From positions 310,001 to 374,000 of the forward strand of contig NZ_FNDG01000003.1 of assembly GCF_900100535.1 (NCBI RefSeq): a stretch of DNA of 64,000 nt, in the 5' to 3' direction. Position 1 is the first letter of the stretch, and each line of letters starts with the position of its first letter. The DNA is from Phytopseudomonas flavescens. GTDB lineage: Bacteria; Pseudomonadota; Gammaproteobacteria; Pseudomonadales; Pseudomonadaceae. Shown in pieces: positions 45,348 through 56,334 of the stretch. Below the pieces are notes generated by a model, which searched no databases, had not been told where the DNA came from, and saw only the letters and a program-made list of their open reading frames with translations. The position numbers were made by a program, and so were the translations under genes.

Positions 45348-46892
45348 TTACCAGGTTTGGGTGGCTTTGAACTTCTCGATACCGGCTTTGAGCTGGCCAT
45401 CGATGTCGTCATTGAAGTCACCCTTCTCGTTGATCTTCGCCATCAGAGCGGCGTGATCACGGTTGAAGAAGGCGATCAGAGCCTGCTCGAAGCTGATGAT
45501 CTTGGCGACTTCGATGTCGGTCAGGAAACCACGCTCGGCGGCATACAGCGACAGCGCCATGTCCGCGATGGACATCGGAGCGTATTGCTTCTGCTTCATC
45601 AGCTCGGTAACGCGCTGGCCGTGCTCAAGCTGCTTGCGGGTGGCTTCGTCCAGGTCAGACGCGAACTGGGCGAATGCCGCCAGTTCACGGTACTGAGCCA
45701 GAGCGGTACGGATACCACCGGAGAGCTTCTTGATGATCTTGGTCTGCGCAGCACCACCCACACGGGATACCGAGATACCGGCGTTGACGGCCGGACGGAT
45801 ACCCGAGTTGAACATGGCCGATTCCAGGAAGATCTGACCGTCGGTGATGGAAATCACGTTGGTCGGAACGAACGCGGAAACGTCGCCAGCCTGGGTTTCG
45901 ATGATCGGCAGAGCGGTCAGGGAACCGGTCTTGCCCGTCACGGCGCCATTGGTGAACTTCTCGACGTACTCTTCGGAAACGCGCGATGCACGCTCCAGCA
46001 GACGGCTGTGGAGATAGAACACGTCGCCCGGGTAGGCTTCACGGCCTGGCGGACGGCGCAGCAGCAGGGAGATCTGACGGTAGGCAACGGCCTGCTTGGA
46101 GAGGTCGTCGTACACGATCAGGGCATCTTCACCGCGGTCACGGAAGTATTCGCCCATGGTGCAGCCGGCGTAAGGAGCCAGGAACTGCAGCGCAGCGGAT
46201 TCGGAAGCCGAAGCAGCCACCACGATGGTGTTGGCCAGGGCGCCGGACTCTTCCAGTTTGCGAACCACGTTGGCGATGGTCGATTGCTTCTGACCGATGG
46301 CTACGTAGACGCAGAAGATGCCGCTGCTCTTCTGGTTGATGATGGCGTCGACGGCCAGGGCAGTCTTGCCGATCTGACGGTCACCGATGATCAGCTCGCG
46401 CTGGCCACGGCCTACCGGGATCATGGCATCGACCGACTTGTAACCGGTCTGCACCGGCTGATCGACCGACTTACGCCAGATCACGCCCGGTGCAACTTTC
46501 TCGACGGCGTCGGTGGCTTGAGCATTGATCGGGCCTTTGCCATCGATCGGGTTGCCCAGGGCGTCGACAACGCGGCCCAGCAGTTCCGGACCAACCGGAA
46601 CTTCCAGGATGCGCCCGGTGCACTTGGCGCTCATGCCTTCGGCCAGGGTGGTGTACGCACCCAGGATTACGGCACCTACGGAGTCTTGCTCCAGGTTCAG
46701 TGCCATACCATAGACGCTGCCCGGGAACTCGATCATTTCGCCGTACATGACGTCGGCGAGACCGTGAATGCGCACGATACCGTCAGACACGCTGACGACG
46801 GTGCCTTCGTTACGGGCTTGGGAAGAGACGTCGAGTTTCTCGATACGTCCCTTGATGATTTCACTAATTTCGGAAGGATTGAGTTGCTGCAT
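45348..46892 (-). CDS. atpA: ATP synthase F1 alpha subunit
   Basis: The 514-residue non-catalytic nucleotide-binding subunit. The start is [18 protein letters not shown]; the P-loop [16 protein letters not shown] lies near 170, the arginine finger in [16 protein letters not shown] [13 protein letters not shown] near 375, and [12 protein letters not shown] marks the Walker B strand. Complete, between atpH and atpG. Confidence 0.98.
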   Translation of the reverse strand: MQQLNPSEISEIIKGRIEKLDVSSQARNEGTVVSVSDGIVRIHGLADVMYGEMIEFPGSVYGMALNLEQDSVGAVILGAYTTLAEGMSAKCTGRILEVPVGPELLGRVVDALGNPIDGKGPINAQATDAVEKVAPGVIWRKSVDQPVQTGYKSVDAMIPVGRGQRELIIGDRQIGKTALAVDAIINQKSSGIFCVYVAIGQKQSTIANVVRKLEESGALANTIVVAASASESAALQFLAPYAGCTMGEYFRDRGEDALIVYDDLSKQAVAYRQISLLLRRPPGREAYPGDVFYLHSRLLERASRVSEEYVEKFTNGAVTGKTGSLTALPIIETQAGDVSAFVPTNVISITDGQIFLESAMFNSGIRPAVNAGISVSRVGGAAQTKIIKKLSGGIRTALAQYRELAAFAQFASDLDEATRKQLEHGQRVTELMKQKQYAPMSIADMALSLYAAERGFLTDIEVAKIISFEQALIAFFNRDHAALMAKINEKGDFNDDIDGQLKAGIEKFKATQTW

Positions 46893-46913
46893 AGCTCTGC
46901 TGCCCCTTCAAAC

Positions 46914-47450
46914 TCAAGATTTCAATGCTTCGGCCAGTTTCGCGATCTTGCCGCGAACTGAGCCATCGATAACCAGGTCGCCGGCGCGGATCACGACACC
47001 ACCAATCAAGGCGGCATCCTCCGCAGCATGCAGGCGCACTTCCCGGCCGAGCCGTGCACTGAGAACCTTGGCGAGTTTGTCTTGCTGTTCATCGCTCAAT
47101 GCGAAGGCACTGGTGACATCCACGTCGATCGACTTCTCCTGTTCGGCCTTGTACAGCTCGAACAGCGAGTGGATTTCCGGCAACAGGGCCAGACGATCGT
47201 TCTCTGCGACAACGTGGATGAAATTGCGTACCTGGGCGTCGAACTTGTCACCACACACCTCGACGAAGGTGGTGGCCTTGTCTGTACTCGTCAAACGCGG
47301 GGCCTTGAGCACGCGTTGCAGGGTGGCGTCTTGCGACACCGCCGCTGCCAGGCCGAGCATGGCTGACCAAGAGGCCAGCTGCTGGTGAGCCTGGGCGTAT
47401 TCGAAGGCCGCCTTGGCGTAAGGTCGGGCCAACGTGGTCAGTTCTGCCAT
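46914..47450 (-). CDS. atpH: ATP synthase F1 delta subunit
   Basis: The 178-residue peripheral stalk cap that binds the top of F1. It starts [19 protein letters not shown] and has the family signature near the C-terminus ([36 protein letters not shown]). Complete. It lies 14 bp after atpF. Confidence 0.97.
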   Translation of the reverse strand: MAELTTLARPYAKAAFEYAQAHQQLASWSAMLGLAAAVSQDATLQRVLKAPRLTSTDKATTFVEVCGDKFDAQVRNFIHVVAENDRLALLPEIHSLFELYKAEQEKSIDVDVTSAFALSDEQQDKLAKVLSARLGREVRLHAAEDAALIGGVVIRAGDLVIDGSVRGKIAKLAEALKS

Positions 47451-47464
47451 GATCGCGCCCTCGC

Positions 47465-47935
47465 TTAAATTTCGGCGGCCAGTTTGGAAACCAGCTCCGC
47501 ATGCGCGTTTTGGTCGATGGATGCGCCCAGGATCTTCTCGGCACCGCCAACGGCCAGAGCACCCACTTGGGCACGCAGCGCGTCTTTGATGCTGTTGATT
47601 TCCTGTTCGATCTCGGCCTGAGCCTGTGCCTTCACGCGATCCGCCTCGACACGCGCCTGTTCACGGGCTTCGTCGACGATTTGAGTACCGCGTTTCTTGG
47701 CTTGCTCGATGATCTCAGCAGCCTGTGTCTTGGCTTCGCGCAGTTGTTGACCCGCTTTCTCTTGGGCCAACTCCAGATCACGAGCCGCACGACTGGCTGC
47801 ATCCAGACCTTCTGCAATCTTCTTCTGACGTTCTTGCAAAGCCGCAATGACCGGAGGCCACACGAACTTCATGCAGAACAGCACGAAGATAAAGAAGGCA
47901 ACGGACTGGCCAATCAGGGTTGCATTAATGTTCAC
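47465..47935 (-). CDS. atpF: ATP synthase Fo b subunit
   Basis: The 156-residue peripheral stalk subunit: one N-terminal membrane helix ([22 protein letters not shown]) followed by a long charged coiled coil (residues about 30-130). It joins the a subunit in the membrane to delta on F1. Confidence 0.97.
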   Translation of the reverse strand: MNINATLIGQSVAFFIFVLFCMKFVWPPVIAALQERQKKIAEGLDAASRAARDLELAQEKAGQQLREAKTQAAEIIEQAKKRGTQIVDEAREQARVEADRVKAQAQAEIEQEINSIKDALRAQVGALAVGGAEKILGASIDQNAHAELVSKLAAEI

Positions 47936-47992
47936 GCCAACACCTCGCTCGTTCGTTGTCCATCACACCAATCAGCTCGAAAACTCGAGTGA

Positions 47993-48280
<288 letters not shown>

Positions 48281-48413
48281 TTAAGGTTTTTCTAAGGGTA
48301 AAGCGGTAAAGCAAAATCGTTGCTTCCAGTGCCCTTGCAGGCGATCCAGCCGAAACTGGAATCCATCGAAAACGCCGCGCATCCCGCCGGGGCAGTGGAT
48401 GCGCATCACGTCA

Positions 48414-49307
<894 letters not shown>

Positions 49308-49314
49308 TTAAAAG

Positions 49315-49707
49315 TTATCTCTTCATCAGCAAGGGTGCGAACCAGTTGACCAATTGGGTCAGCAGGAATACGCCGAACAACGCCAGCGCATCCAAAGGCT
49401 TCACACCTGCAAACACCAGCGCAAAAAGCACCGCTGTCAGAACCAGTTTCCCCGCTTCGCCGGCATAGAACGACCGGACGATGGCCTGGGCCGCCCGCGC
49501 TCCGGAGAACCGGAATGCCTTGTGGGCGAAATACAGATTCGGCAGCCAGGCGATCAGGCCACCGTACAAGCCTGAATAGCCACCGATCGAGCCCCGCCCG
49601 TACCAGCAGGCAGCGGCAAGAACCAATGCCACGATCAGTTGAGCCAGCAGAACAGGAAACACCGGCAGTCGATGGAATGGCAGGCGTTTTGGCGTGCGGC
49701 TATCCAT
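49315..49707 (-). CDS. atpI: ATP synthase assembly/accessory protein AtpI
   Basis: A 130-residue membrane protein with four predicted helices, encoded first in the atp operon. It assists c-ring assembly or Mg uptake in other bacteria. It starts MDSRTPKRLPFHRLPVFPVLLAQ and contains YGGLIAWLPNLYFAHKAFRFSGARAA. Two adjacent ATGs occur (49710 and 49707); the second has better spacing to GGGA and matches the remembered P. aeruginosa start. The longer frame runs into the promoter. Confidence 0.92.
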   Translation of the reverse strand: MDSRTPKRLPFHRLPVFPVLLAQLIVALVLAAACWYGRGSIGGYSGLYGGLIAWLPNLYFAHKAFRFSGARAAQAIVRSFYAGEAGKLVLTAVLFALVFAGVKPLDALALFGVFLLTQLVNWFAPLLMKR

Positions 49708-49792
49708 CATTTTTCCCGGTAAATCGTACTCAGACTTCGTTACCAAGCTAATCAATAACTTGGCACATTTTGTGCCGCCGAAATGCGCGCAG

Positions 49793-49821
49793 AGTATAGG
49801 GGTGGTTCCCACCCCGTTCAA
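49793..49821 (-). promoter_or_regulatory. Promoter of the atp operon with palindromic spacer
   Basis: On the minus strand, -35 TTGAAC (49816-49821), a 17-bp spacer (49799-49815) and -10 TATACT (49793-49798), 86 bp upstream of atpI. The spacer GGGGTGGGAACCACCCC is a perfect palindrome with 7-bp arms. A further hairpin, GGCACA/TGTGCC with a 3-nt loop (49762-49776), lies in the untranslated leader. Confidence 0.8.
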
Positions 49822-49865
49822 CTGCCCGAAAGTCTTTTCGCACTAGTGCCGCGGGGGCAATTGTT

Positions 49866-50738
49866 TCAGCGGATGTGGGCCAGGACGCCCTGCAGTTCAT
49901 CGAGGGAATTGTAGCGAATGACCAGTTGGCCCTTGCCCTTCTGGCCATGCTTGATCTGTACCGGAGAGCCCAGGCGCTCAGCCAGGCGCTGTTCGAGCCG
50001 GCTGATATCCGGATCGGCCTTGACGGCGGCCACGGGCTTTTCCTGGGTGTTCAGCCATTGCCGCACCAGCGCCTCGGTCTGACGGACGGTCAGGCCCCGT
50101 GCGACAACGTGTCGCGCTCCCTCGGTCTGCTGTTCGGCAGGCAGGCCCAGCAAGGCGCGGGCGTGGCCCATTTCCAGATCGCCATGGGACAGCAGGGTCT
50201 TCACCTCTTCGGGCAGGGCGATCAGGCGCAGCAGGTTGGTGATGGTCACTCGCGACTTGCCGACGGCTTCGGCGACCTGTTGCTGGGTCAGCTGGAATTC
50301 CTGCTGCAGGCGCTGCAGGGCCATGGCTTCTTCGATCGGGTTGAGGTCTTCGCGCTGGATGTTCTCGATCAACGCCATGGCGATGGCGGCTTCGTCCGCC
50401 AGCTCGCGCACCAGCGCCGGAATGCGCTCCAGGCCGGCCTGCTGGGTGGCCCGCCAGCGACGTTCACCGGCGACGATCTCGAAACGTCCCTCACCCACCG
50501 GGCGCACCACGATGGGCTGCATCACGCCGTGGGTCTTGATCGAGTGGGCCAGCTCCTCGAGGGCGGTGACGTCCATGTCGCGGCGTGGCTGGTATTTGCC
50601 GCGCTGGATCAGGTCCAGGGGCAGATGCTGCAGCTCGCTGGTGTCGGCCTGGACCGCTTCTTCCTCAAGGGCGTCGACGCTGGAGCCCCCCAACAGGGCA
50701 TCCAGGCCTCGTCCCAGCCCACGTTTCTTGGCGGCCAT
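49866..50738 (-). CDS. parB: Chromosome partitioning protein ParB (Spo0J)
   Basis: A 290-residue CTP-dependent clamp that loads at parS and organises the origin region. The N-terminus AAKKRGLGRGLDALLG contacts ParA. The ParB/Srx domain (IQRGKYQPRRDMD, then VAGERRWRATQQAGL near 95-110) is followed by the HTH (LTQQQVAEAVGKSRVTITNLLRLIALPEEV) and a C-terminal dimer domain. Two parS sites lie 12 kb away within recF. It lies 11 bp downstream of parA. Confidence 0.97.
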   Translation of the reverse strand: MAAKKRGLGRGLDALLGGSSVDALEEEAVQADTSELQHLPLDLIQRGKYQPRRDMDVTALEELAHSIKTHGVMQPIVVRPVGEGRFEIVAGERRWRATQQAGLERIPALVRELADEAAIAMALIENIQREDLNPIEEAMALQRLQQEFQLTQQQVAEAVGKSRVTITNLLRLIALPEEVKTLLSHGDLEMGHARALLGLPAEQQTEGARHVVARGLTVRQTEALVRQWLNTQEKPVAAVKADPDISRLEQRLAERLGSPVQIKHGQKGKGQLVIRYNSLDELQGVLAHIR

Positions 50739-50749
50739 GCACAGGTTCC

Positions 50750-51538
50750 TTATACGGTTGCGGTGTGGGCGTTCGCACGCTGTCGACGAACCAGTTCGCC
50801 AGCCAGCGCCAGATAGGCGATCGCACCACGGGATTGCTTGTCGTAGACCAGCGCCGGCATGCCGAAGCTCGGCGCTTCGGCCAGTCGCACGTTACGCGGG
50901 ATCACGGTTTGATAGAGCGTGTCGGGGAAATGTTCCTTGAGCTGCGCCGATACGTCGTTGGTCAGGCTGATGCGCGGGTCGTACATGGTACGCAGCAGGC
51001 CTTCGATCTTCAGCGACGGGTTGAGCAGCTTGCCGATGCGCTGGATGCTGTTGACCAGATCGCTCAGCCCCTCGAGCGCGTAGTATTCGCACTGCATGGG
51101 GATGATCACGCCGTCGGCGGCGACCAGTGCGTTGACCGTCAGCATCGACAGCGCCGGTGGGCAGTCGATGAGGATGTAATCGTAATTCTCGCGGATCGGC
51201 GCCAGTGCATAGCGCAGGCGGCTTTCCTTCATCTTCATTTCCAGCAGGGACACTTCCGCGGCGGTCAGATCACGGTTGGCCGGTAGCAACTGGTAGCCGC
51301 CATGCTCGGAGAACTGCATGGCCTCGACCAGATTGCATTCACCGACCAGCACGTCGTAGACGGAGTGTTCCAACGCCTGTTTGTCCACACCGCTGCCGGT
51401 GGTGGCGTTGCCCTGAGGGTCGAGGTCGATGAGCAGTACACGGCGTTTGGTCGCAACCAGGGAAGCCGCCAGGTTGATGCAGGTCGTGGTCTTGCCCACG
51501 CCGCCTTTCTGGTTGGCGATTGCGAATACTTTAGCCAT
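50750..51538 (-). CDS. parA: Chromosome partitioning ATPase ParA (Soj)
   Basis: A 262-residue Walker-type ATPase that moves ParB-parS complexes. It shows the deviant Walker A KGGVGKTTTCINLAASL near residues 11-27, Walker A-prime VLLIDLDPQGNATTG and Walker B YDYILIDCPPALSML. It lacks an N-terminal HTH, so it is the chromosomal Soj type. It lies between rsmG and parB. Confidence 0.97.
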   Translation of the reverse strand: MAKVFAIANQKGGVGKTTTCINLAASLVATKRRVLLIDLDPQGNATTGSGVDKQALEHSVYDVLVGECNLVEAMQFSEHGGYQLLPANRDLTAAEVSLLEMKMKESRLRYALAPIRENYDYILIDCPPALSMLTVNALVAADGVIIPMQCEYYALEGLSDLVNSIQRIGKLLNPSLKIEGLLRTMYDPRISLTNDVSAQLKEHFPDTLYQTVIPRNVRLAEAPSFGMPALVYDKQSRGAIAYLALAGELVRRQRANAHTATV

Positions 51539-51551
51539 GTTGCCGTTCCCC

Positions 51552-52199
51552 CTAAACCGAGCGACGCAGTATCAACAGATGGCGCTGGCCTTGGCAACCG
51601 GGAACCTTGAGCACGTGGGTGGCAGCAAGGTGGAAGTCCGCTGGCAATGCCTGCAGCTCGTCGTCCGGATGTACGCCCTTCATCGCCAGCCACTGGGTCT
51701 GGCCATCGCCGAGATGGCGCGTCCAGTTGGAAAAATCCTCCAGTGAGCTGAAAGCCCGTGAACAGATACCGCTGAACGGCCGCTCAGGCGTGAATGCTTC
51801 CACCCGGCTGTGGATAACGTCCAGGTTGGCCAGCTTCAGCTCGAGCTTCACTTGCATCAGGAAGCGGGTTTTCTTGCCGTTGGAATCGAGCAGCGTGAAA
51901 CGTCGCTCCGGAAACAGGATGGCCAGCGGAATACCGGGCATGCCACCACCACTGCCGACATCCAGCCAGTTATCCCCAGCCTCAACGACGAAGGGCACCA
52001 CGCTGAGGCTATCGAGCAGATGACGCGAGACCATCTCGTTGGGGTCGCGTACGGCGGTCAGGTTGTAGGCCTTGTTCCACTTGATCAGCAAGGCCAGGTA
52101 GGCGAGCAATTGCTGGTGTTGCTGCTCGGACAGGGTGACACCCAGTTCGCGGGCGCCTTGCTGCAACTCTTCGGCATGACGAGTGGTTACGGCGGACAT
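51552..52199 (-). CDS. rsmG: 16S rRNA (guanine527-N7)-methyltransferase
   Basis: A 215-residue SAM-dependent methyltransferase (formerly gidB) that makes m7G527 in 16S rRNA. The SAM motif is [18 protein letters not shown] near 80, with [26 protein letters not shown] before it and [10 protein letters not shown] later. Its start overlaps the mnmG stop by one base, so the pair is translationally coupled. Confidence 0.97.
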   Translation of the reverse strand: MSAVTTRHAEELQQGARELGVTLSEQQHQQLLAYLALLIKWNKAYNLTAVRDPNEMVSRHLLDSLSVVPFVVEAGDNWLDVGSGGGMPGIPLAILFPERRFTLLDSNGKKTRFLMQVKLELKLANLDVIHSRVEAFTPERPFSGICSRAFSSLEDFSNWTRHLGDGQTQWLAMKGVHPDDELQALPADFHLAATHVLKVPGCQGQRHLLILRRSV

Positions 52200-54091
52200 C
52201 AGGCGGGCTGCTCCAGCTGGCGACCGGCGCCGCGTTTCTTCAGATGAATCATTAGCAGGGAAATCGCTGCGGGCGTGACACCCGGGATACGCGACGCCTG
52301 GCCCAGGGTCTGTGGCCGGGCATTGCCAAGCTTGTGCTGGATCTCCTTGGAGAGCCCGGAAATCGTCGTGTAGTCGATGTCGGTGGGCAGTGCGGTTTCT
52401 TCACTGGCGCGCAGGCGAGCGATCTCGTCCTGCTGACGCTCGATGTAGCCCGCGTACTTGGTCTTGATCTCGACCTGCTCGGCGACCTGCGGATCCTCGG
52501 CGCCTTCACCGGTCACCTGGACCAGGCCGACGTAGTCGATCTCCGGGCGCGCCAACAGATTGAGCAGGTTGTACTCATGGGTCAGCGGCGTGCCGAAACG
52601 CTCGACGAGAGCGTCGCCCTGGGGCGTGTTCGGGCGCACCCAGGTACTTTTCAGGCGCTGCTCTTCACGGGCGATGCCTTCACGCTTGGCCTCGAAGGCT
52701 GCCCAGCGCTCGTCGTCGACCAGGCCCAGTTCGCGACCTTTTTCGGTCAGGCGCAGGTCGGCGTTGTCTTCACGCAGAATCAGCCGGTACTCGGCCCGCG
52801 AGGTGAACATGCGGTACGGCTCCTGGGTACCCAGGGTGATCAGGTCGTCGACCAGCACGCCGATGTAGGCCTCGTCCCGACGGGGACACCAGCTGTCCTT
52901 GCCCTGCGCGCGCAATGCGGCATTGGCACCGGCCAGCAGGCCCTGTGCACCGGCTTCTTCGTAGCCGGTGGTGCCGTTGATCTGCCCTGCGAAGAACAGG
53001 CCGCCGATGACCTTGGTCTCCAGGCTGTATTTCAGGTCGCGAGGATCGAAGTAGTCGTACTCGATGGCATAGCCCGGGCGCACGATGTGCGCGTTCTCCA
53101 TGCCGCGGATGCTTTGCACGACCTGCAATTGCACGTCGAACGGCAGGGAGGTGGAGATGCCGTTGGGGTACAGCTCATGGGTGGTCAGGCCTTCCGGCTC
53201 GATGAACACCTGGTGGCTGTCCTTATCGGCGAAGCGATGGATCTTGTCTTCGATCGACGGGCAGTAACGCGGCCCGACACCTTCGATGACACCGGAATAC
53301 ATCGGCGAGCGATCCAGGTTGGCGGCGATGATTTCGTGAGTTCGCGCATTGGTGTGGGTGATCCAGCAGCTCACCTGGCGTGGGTGCTGTTGCTTGCTGC
53401 CCATGAACGACATCACCGGAATCGGCATATCGCCTGGCTGCTCGGTCATCACGGAAAAATCCACCGAACGTCCATCGATGCGTGGGGGCGTACCGGTTTT
53501 CAGGCGACCGACACGCAGCGGCAGTTCACGCATGCGTTTGGCCAGAGCATTCGAGGGCGGATCACCGGCACGACCACCGGAATAGTTCTGCAGGCCGATG
53601 TGGATAAGTCCACCAAGGAAGGTACCGGTGGTCAGTACCACGGAGTCTGCGAAGAAACGCAGCCCCATCTGGGTCACCACGCCTTTGACTTCGTCCTGCT
53701 CGACGATCAGGTCGTCGGCAGCCTGCTGGAATATCCACAGGTTGGCCTGGTTTTCCAGGATCTCGCGGACTGCGGCCTTGTACAGGATGCGATCCGCCTG
53801 GGCGCGTGTCGCACGTACCGCCGGGCCCTTGCGGCTGTTGAGTACGCGGAACTGGATGCCCCCCTTGTCGGTGGCAGTCGCCATGGCGCCACCCAGGGCG
53901 TCGATTTCCTTGACCAGATGGCTCTTGCCGATCCCGCCGATGGCCGGGTTGCAGCTCATCTGTCCCAGGGTCTCCACGTTGTGGGTCAGCAGCAGGGTTT
54001 TCACGCCCATGCGCGCCGCTGCAAGCGCAGCCTCGGTACCGGCATGGCCGCCGCCGATGACGATCACCTGAAAACGGGAAGGGAAATCCAC
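52199..54091 (-). CDS. mnmG: tRNA U34 carboxymethylaminomethyl-modifying enzyme MnmG (GidA)
   Basis: A 630-residue FAD protein which, with MnmE, installs cmnm5 on wobble U34 of certain tRNAs. The FAD motif [19 protein letters not shown] lies at about 10-30, with [23 protein letters not shown] and [11 protein letters not shown] following, and the C-terminal [33 protein letters not shown] helical domain. The start is GTG at 54091 (MDFPSRF), with GAGGTG upstream; another GTG adjoins at 54094. A TATACT -10-like hexamer lies at 54139-54144. Confidence 0.96.
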   Translation of the reverse strand: MDFPSRFQVIVIGGGHAGTEAALAAARMGVKTLLLTHNVETLGQMSCNPAIGGIGKSHLVKEIDALGGAMATATDKGGIQFRVLNSRKGPAVRATRAQADRILYKAAVREILENQANLWIFQQAADDLIVEQDEVKGVVTQMGLRFFADSVVLTTGTFLGGLIHIGLQNYSGGRAGDPPSNALAKRMRELPLRVGRLKTGTPPRIDGRSVDFSVMTEQPGDMPIPVMSFMGSKQQHPRQVSCWITHTNARTHEIIAANLDRSPMYSGVIEGVGPRYCPSIEDKIHRFADKDSHQVFIEPEGLTTHELYPNGISTSLPFDVQLQVVQSIRGMENAHIVRPGYAIEYDYFDPRDLKYSLETKVIGGLFFAGQINGTTGYEEAGAQGLLAGANAALRAQGKDSWCPRRDEAYIGVLVDDLITLGTQEPYRMFTSRAEYRLILREDNADLRLTEKGRELGLVDDERWAAFEAKREGIAREEQRLKSTWVRPNTPQGDALVERFGTPLTHEYNLLNLLARPEIDYVGLVQVTGEGAEDPQVAEQVEIKTKYAGYIERQQDEIARLRASEETALPTDIDYTTISGLSKEIQHKLGNARPQTLGQASRIPGVTPAAISLLMIHLKKRGAGRQLEQPA

Positions 54092-54269
54092 CACGCACCT
54101 CGTGCCTGTTGAGTAGGGGTTAGTCGGAAAGGGCGGCAAGTATAGGGACTTAGCCGAATTGAAAGAAGCCTTTTGCACAAAAAATAGCCAATTGGTCATC
54201 AGTCATCGCTTAGTTATCGGTTGTCCTTCATCCCCTTTTCCCATCGCCCCTGGCAGATCGAATGACCTG

Positions 54270-54531
54270 GATATAAATAAAAGAAAAAGAATGATTTTCT
54301 TAAAAGGCTTGTTTTTATGTTTATAAATGATAGCGACAATTTCTGTGGATACATTGCTACAGGCCAATAACCACATGCTGTACAGCAATGTATGGAAGTG
54401 CGGGTATCCTGGGTGGCGGGTGTTGGATAGCGGTGATCAGCCTGTGTGTAAAAGTGCTGGTTATGCACAGGGTGGTTTATCCCTAGCTTTGTCACCGGGT
54501 TATGGGCATAGCTCAGCCGAGGTTTTCCACA
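54270..54531. other. Second oriC-like module upstream of mnmG
   Basis: An AT-rich stretch (54270-54330) contains AAAGAAT and the 11-mer AAAGGCTTGTT (54303-54313), then TTTCTGTGGATA (54340-54351) with a DnaA-like box TGTGGATAC (54344-54352). The same 11-mer and 12-mer occur in oriC (59010-59020 and 59047-59058) with the same 37-bp offset and orientation. Further boxes fitting TTWTNCACA are TTATGCACA (54461-54469) and TTTTCCACA (54523-54531). Whether it fires, binds DnaA or is a relic is unknown. Confidence 0.6.
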
Positions 54532-54892
54532 GGGTTCATTTTGGCTGTTGAAATCTCAATCGACAGGAAATTACCTACCAGGCGTGCTGGTCGGCAGGCC
54601 CTGATCAGAATGCGGGATCTGGAAGTGAGAAAGGTGGCAGAGAAAGGAGAGGTAATGCCGATCTTTTGTTGGGGAAGATTGGTCGGCTGAATGGAACAAG
54701 CCGCGACCTGTGTAGGAGCGCACTTGCGGGCGATGTGACAGCGGAGCATGACTGCCATTCGCCGCGGGGTCGCGGCCCTAGAGGGCCATTGGCTAGCTGG
54801 AAAACCTGCGGCCCTGGGGATAAGTAGAGATCAATCTGCGGGCGGGCGATCAAGCGGGTCTCTTTGCGCAGTTCTACAGTACCCCGAAACGC
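54532..54892. repeat. Intergenic DNA with REP-like element
   Basis: No gene is supported here. At 54700-54776 there is a 77-bp element with perfect 9-bp ends, GCCGCGACC (54700-54708) and GGTCGCGGC (54768-54776), enclosing TGTAGGAGCGCACTTGCGGG, which resembles the common Pseudomonas REP sequence (TGTAGGAGCGnnCTTGC). A small stem GGCCCT-AG-AGGGCC overlaps its right end (54774-54787). It lies just beyond the 3' end of mnmE. Confidence 0.65.
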
Positions 54893-56260
54893 TTATTTTC
54901 CGATGCAGAAGCTCGAGAAGATGCGCCCCAGCAGATCGTCGGAGCTGAAGGCACCGGTAATCTCCCCCAGTGCCTGCTGGGCCTGTCGCAGGTCTTCGGC
55001 AAGCAGCTCGCCCGCGCCTGCCAGCGTCAGTTGCGCATGCCCGTGTTCGAGGTGGCTCTGTGCCTGGTGCAAGGCATCCAGGTGGCGGCGGCGGGCGCTG
55101 AAGCCGCTCTCTGCCGTTTGCTGAAAGCCCATGCAGGCTTTCAGGTGTTCACGCAGCAGCTCCAGGCCTTCGCTGGACCTGGCGGATAGCACCAGCATGG
55201 CGTGGCCATCGTCGCTGGTGTGCAAGCCGACGGGCTCGGCCGAGAGATCCGCCTTGTTGCGGATCAGCGTGACGCGGGTGGAGTCCGGGCGCTGCTCGAG
55301 AAACTCCGGCCACAATGCGAAGGGATCACTCGCCTCAGGTGCCGTGGAGTCGACCACCAGCAGCACGCGATCCGCTTCGCCGATGGCCTTCAGCGCACGT
55401 TCCACGCCAATTCGCTCGACCTGATCCTCGGTATCGCGCAGCCCTGCGGTATCGATCACGTGCAGTGGCATGCCATCGATGTGGATATGTTCGCGCAGTA
55501 CGTCTCGCGTGGTGCCGGCGACATCGGTGACGATGGCCGCTTCGCGCCCGGCTAGGGCATTGAGCAGGCTGGATTTTCCGGCGTTCGGCCGCCCGGCGAT
55601 CACCACGTTCATGCCATCGCGCAGCAGCGCGCCCTGACCCGCTTCGCGCAATACTGTGGATAACTGGGCGCGTACACCTTCGAGCAGGCTCAGGACGTGG
55701 CCATCGGCCAGGAAGTCGATTTCTTCTTCAGGAAAGTCGATGGCGGCTTCGACGTAGATACGCAGGCTGATCAGTCGCTCGGTCAGCTCATGCACTCGAC
55801 GGGAGAATTCACCTTGCAATGAGCGCACGGCATTGCGCGCTGCCTGGGTGGAGCTGGCTTCGATCAGGTCGGCGATCGCTTCCGCCTGTGCCAGGTCGAG
55901 CTTGTCATTGAGGAATGCCCGTTCGCTGAACTCCCCCGGGCGGGCCTGACGTGCACCCAGCTCCAGGCTGCGCTGCAGCAGCATGTCCAGAACCACCGGG
56001 CCGCCGTGGCCCTGCAGTTCGAGCACGTCTTCACCCGTGAAGGAGTTGGGTCCTGGAAAGAACAACAGCAACCCTTCGTCGATCACCTCACCGCAATCGT
56101 CATGCCAGGCACCGTAGTGCGCATGCCGTGGTACCGGCTCGATACCACTCAGGGTGATCGCGATCATCCGTGCGCGCGGCCCGGAGACCCGCACGATACC
56201 GACCCCGCCACGACCCTGGGCAGTGGCGACGGCAGCGATGGTTTCACGGGGTACGGACAT
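54893..56260 (-). CDS. mnmE: tRNA U34 modification GTPase MnmE (TrmE)
   Basis: A 455-residue GTPase partner of MnmG. The N-terminal formyl-THF-binding domain starts [27 protein letters not shown]; the inserted G domain has G1 [12 protein letters not shown] near 225, G3 [13 protein letters not shown] and G4 RNKADL; the C-terminus ends FSSFCIGK with the conserved Cys. The ATG at 56260 fits the family start. It lies 74 bp downstream of yidC. Confidence 0.97.
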   Translation of the reverse strand: MSVPRETIAAVATAQGRGGVGIVRVSGPRARMIAITLSGIEPVPRHAHYGAWHDDCGEVIDEGLLLFFPGPNSFTGEDVLELQGHGGPVVLDMLLQRSLELGARQARPGEFSERAFLNDKLDLAQAEAIADLIEASSTQAARNAVRSLQGEFSRRVHELTERLISLRIYVEAAIDFPEEEIDFLADGHVLSLLEGVRAQLSTVLREAGQGALLRDGMNVVIAGRPNAGKSSLLNALAGREAAIVTDVAGTTRDVLREHIHIDGMPLHVIDTAGLRDTEDQVERIGVERALKAIGEADRVLLVVDSTAPEASDPFALWPEFLEQRPDSTRVTLIRNKADLSAEPVGLHTSDDGHAMLVLSARSSEGLELLREHLKACMGFQQTAESGFSARRRHLDALHQAQSHLEHGHAQLTLAGAGELLAEDLRQAQQALGEITGAFSSDDLLGRIFSSFCIGK

Positions 56261-56334
56261 AGCATTCTCCAGACGCTGGATAGCAGAACGCCCCACGAGG
56301 GGGCGTCTGTCATGTAGCTGATGAAGCGCGAGGG

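Noticed and set aside
55655..55663. Single perfect DnaA box within mnmE, and others within map, rsmG, rcpA and the gap at 40995-41003
   Set aside because: Isolated 9-mers are expected by chance and by codon usage; only clusters in intergenic DNA were kept.
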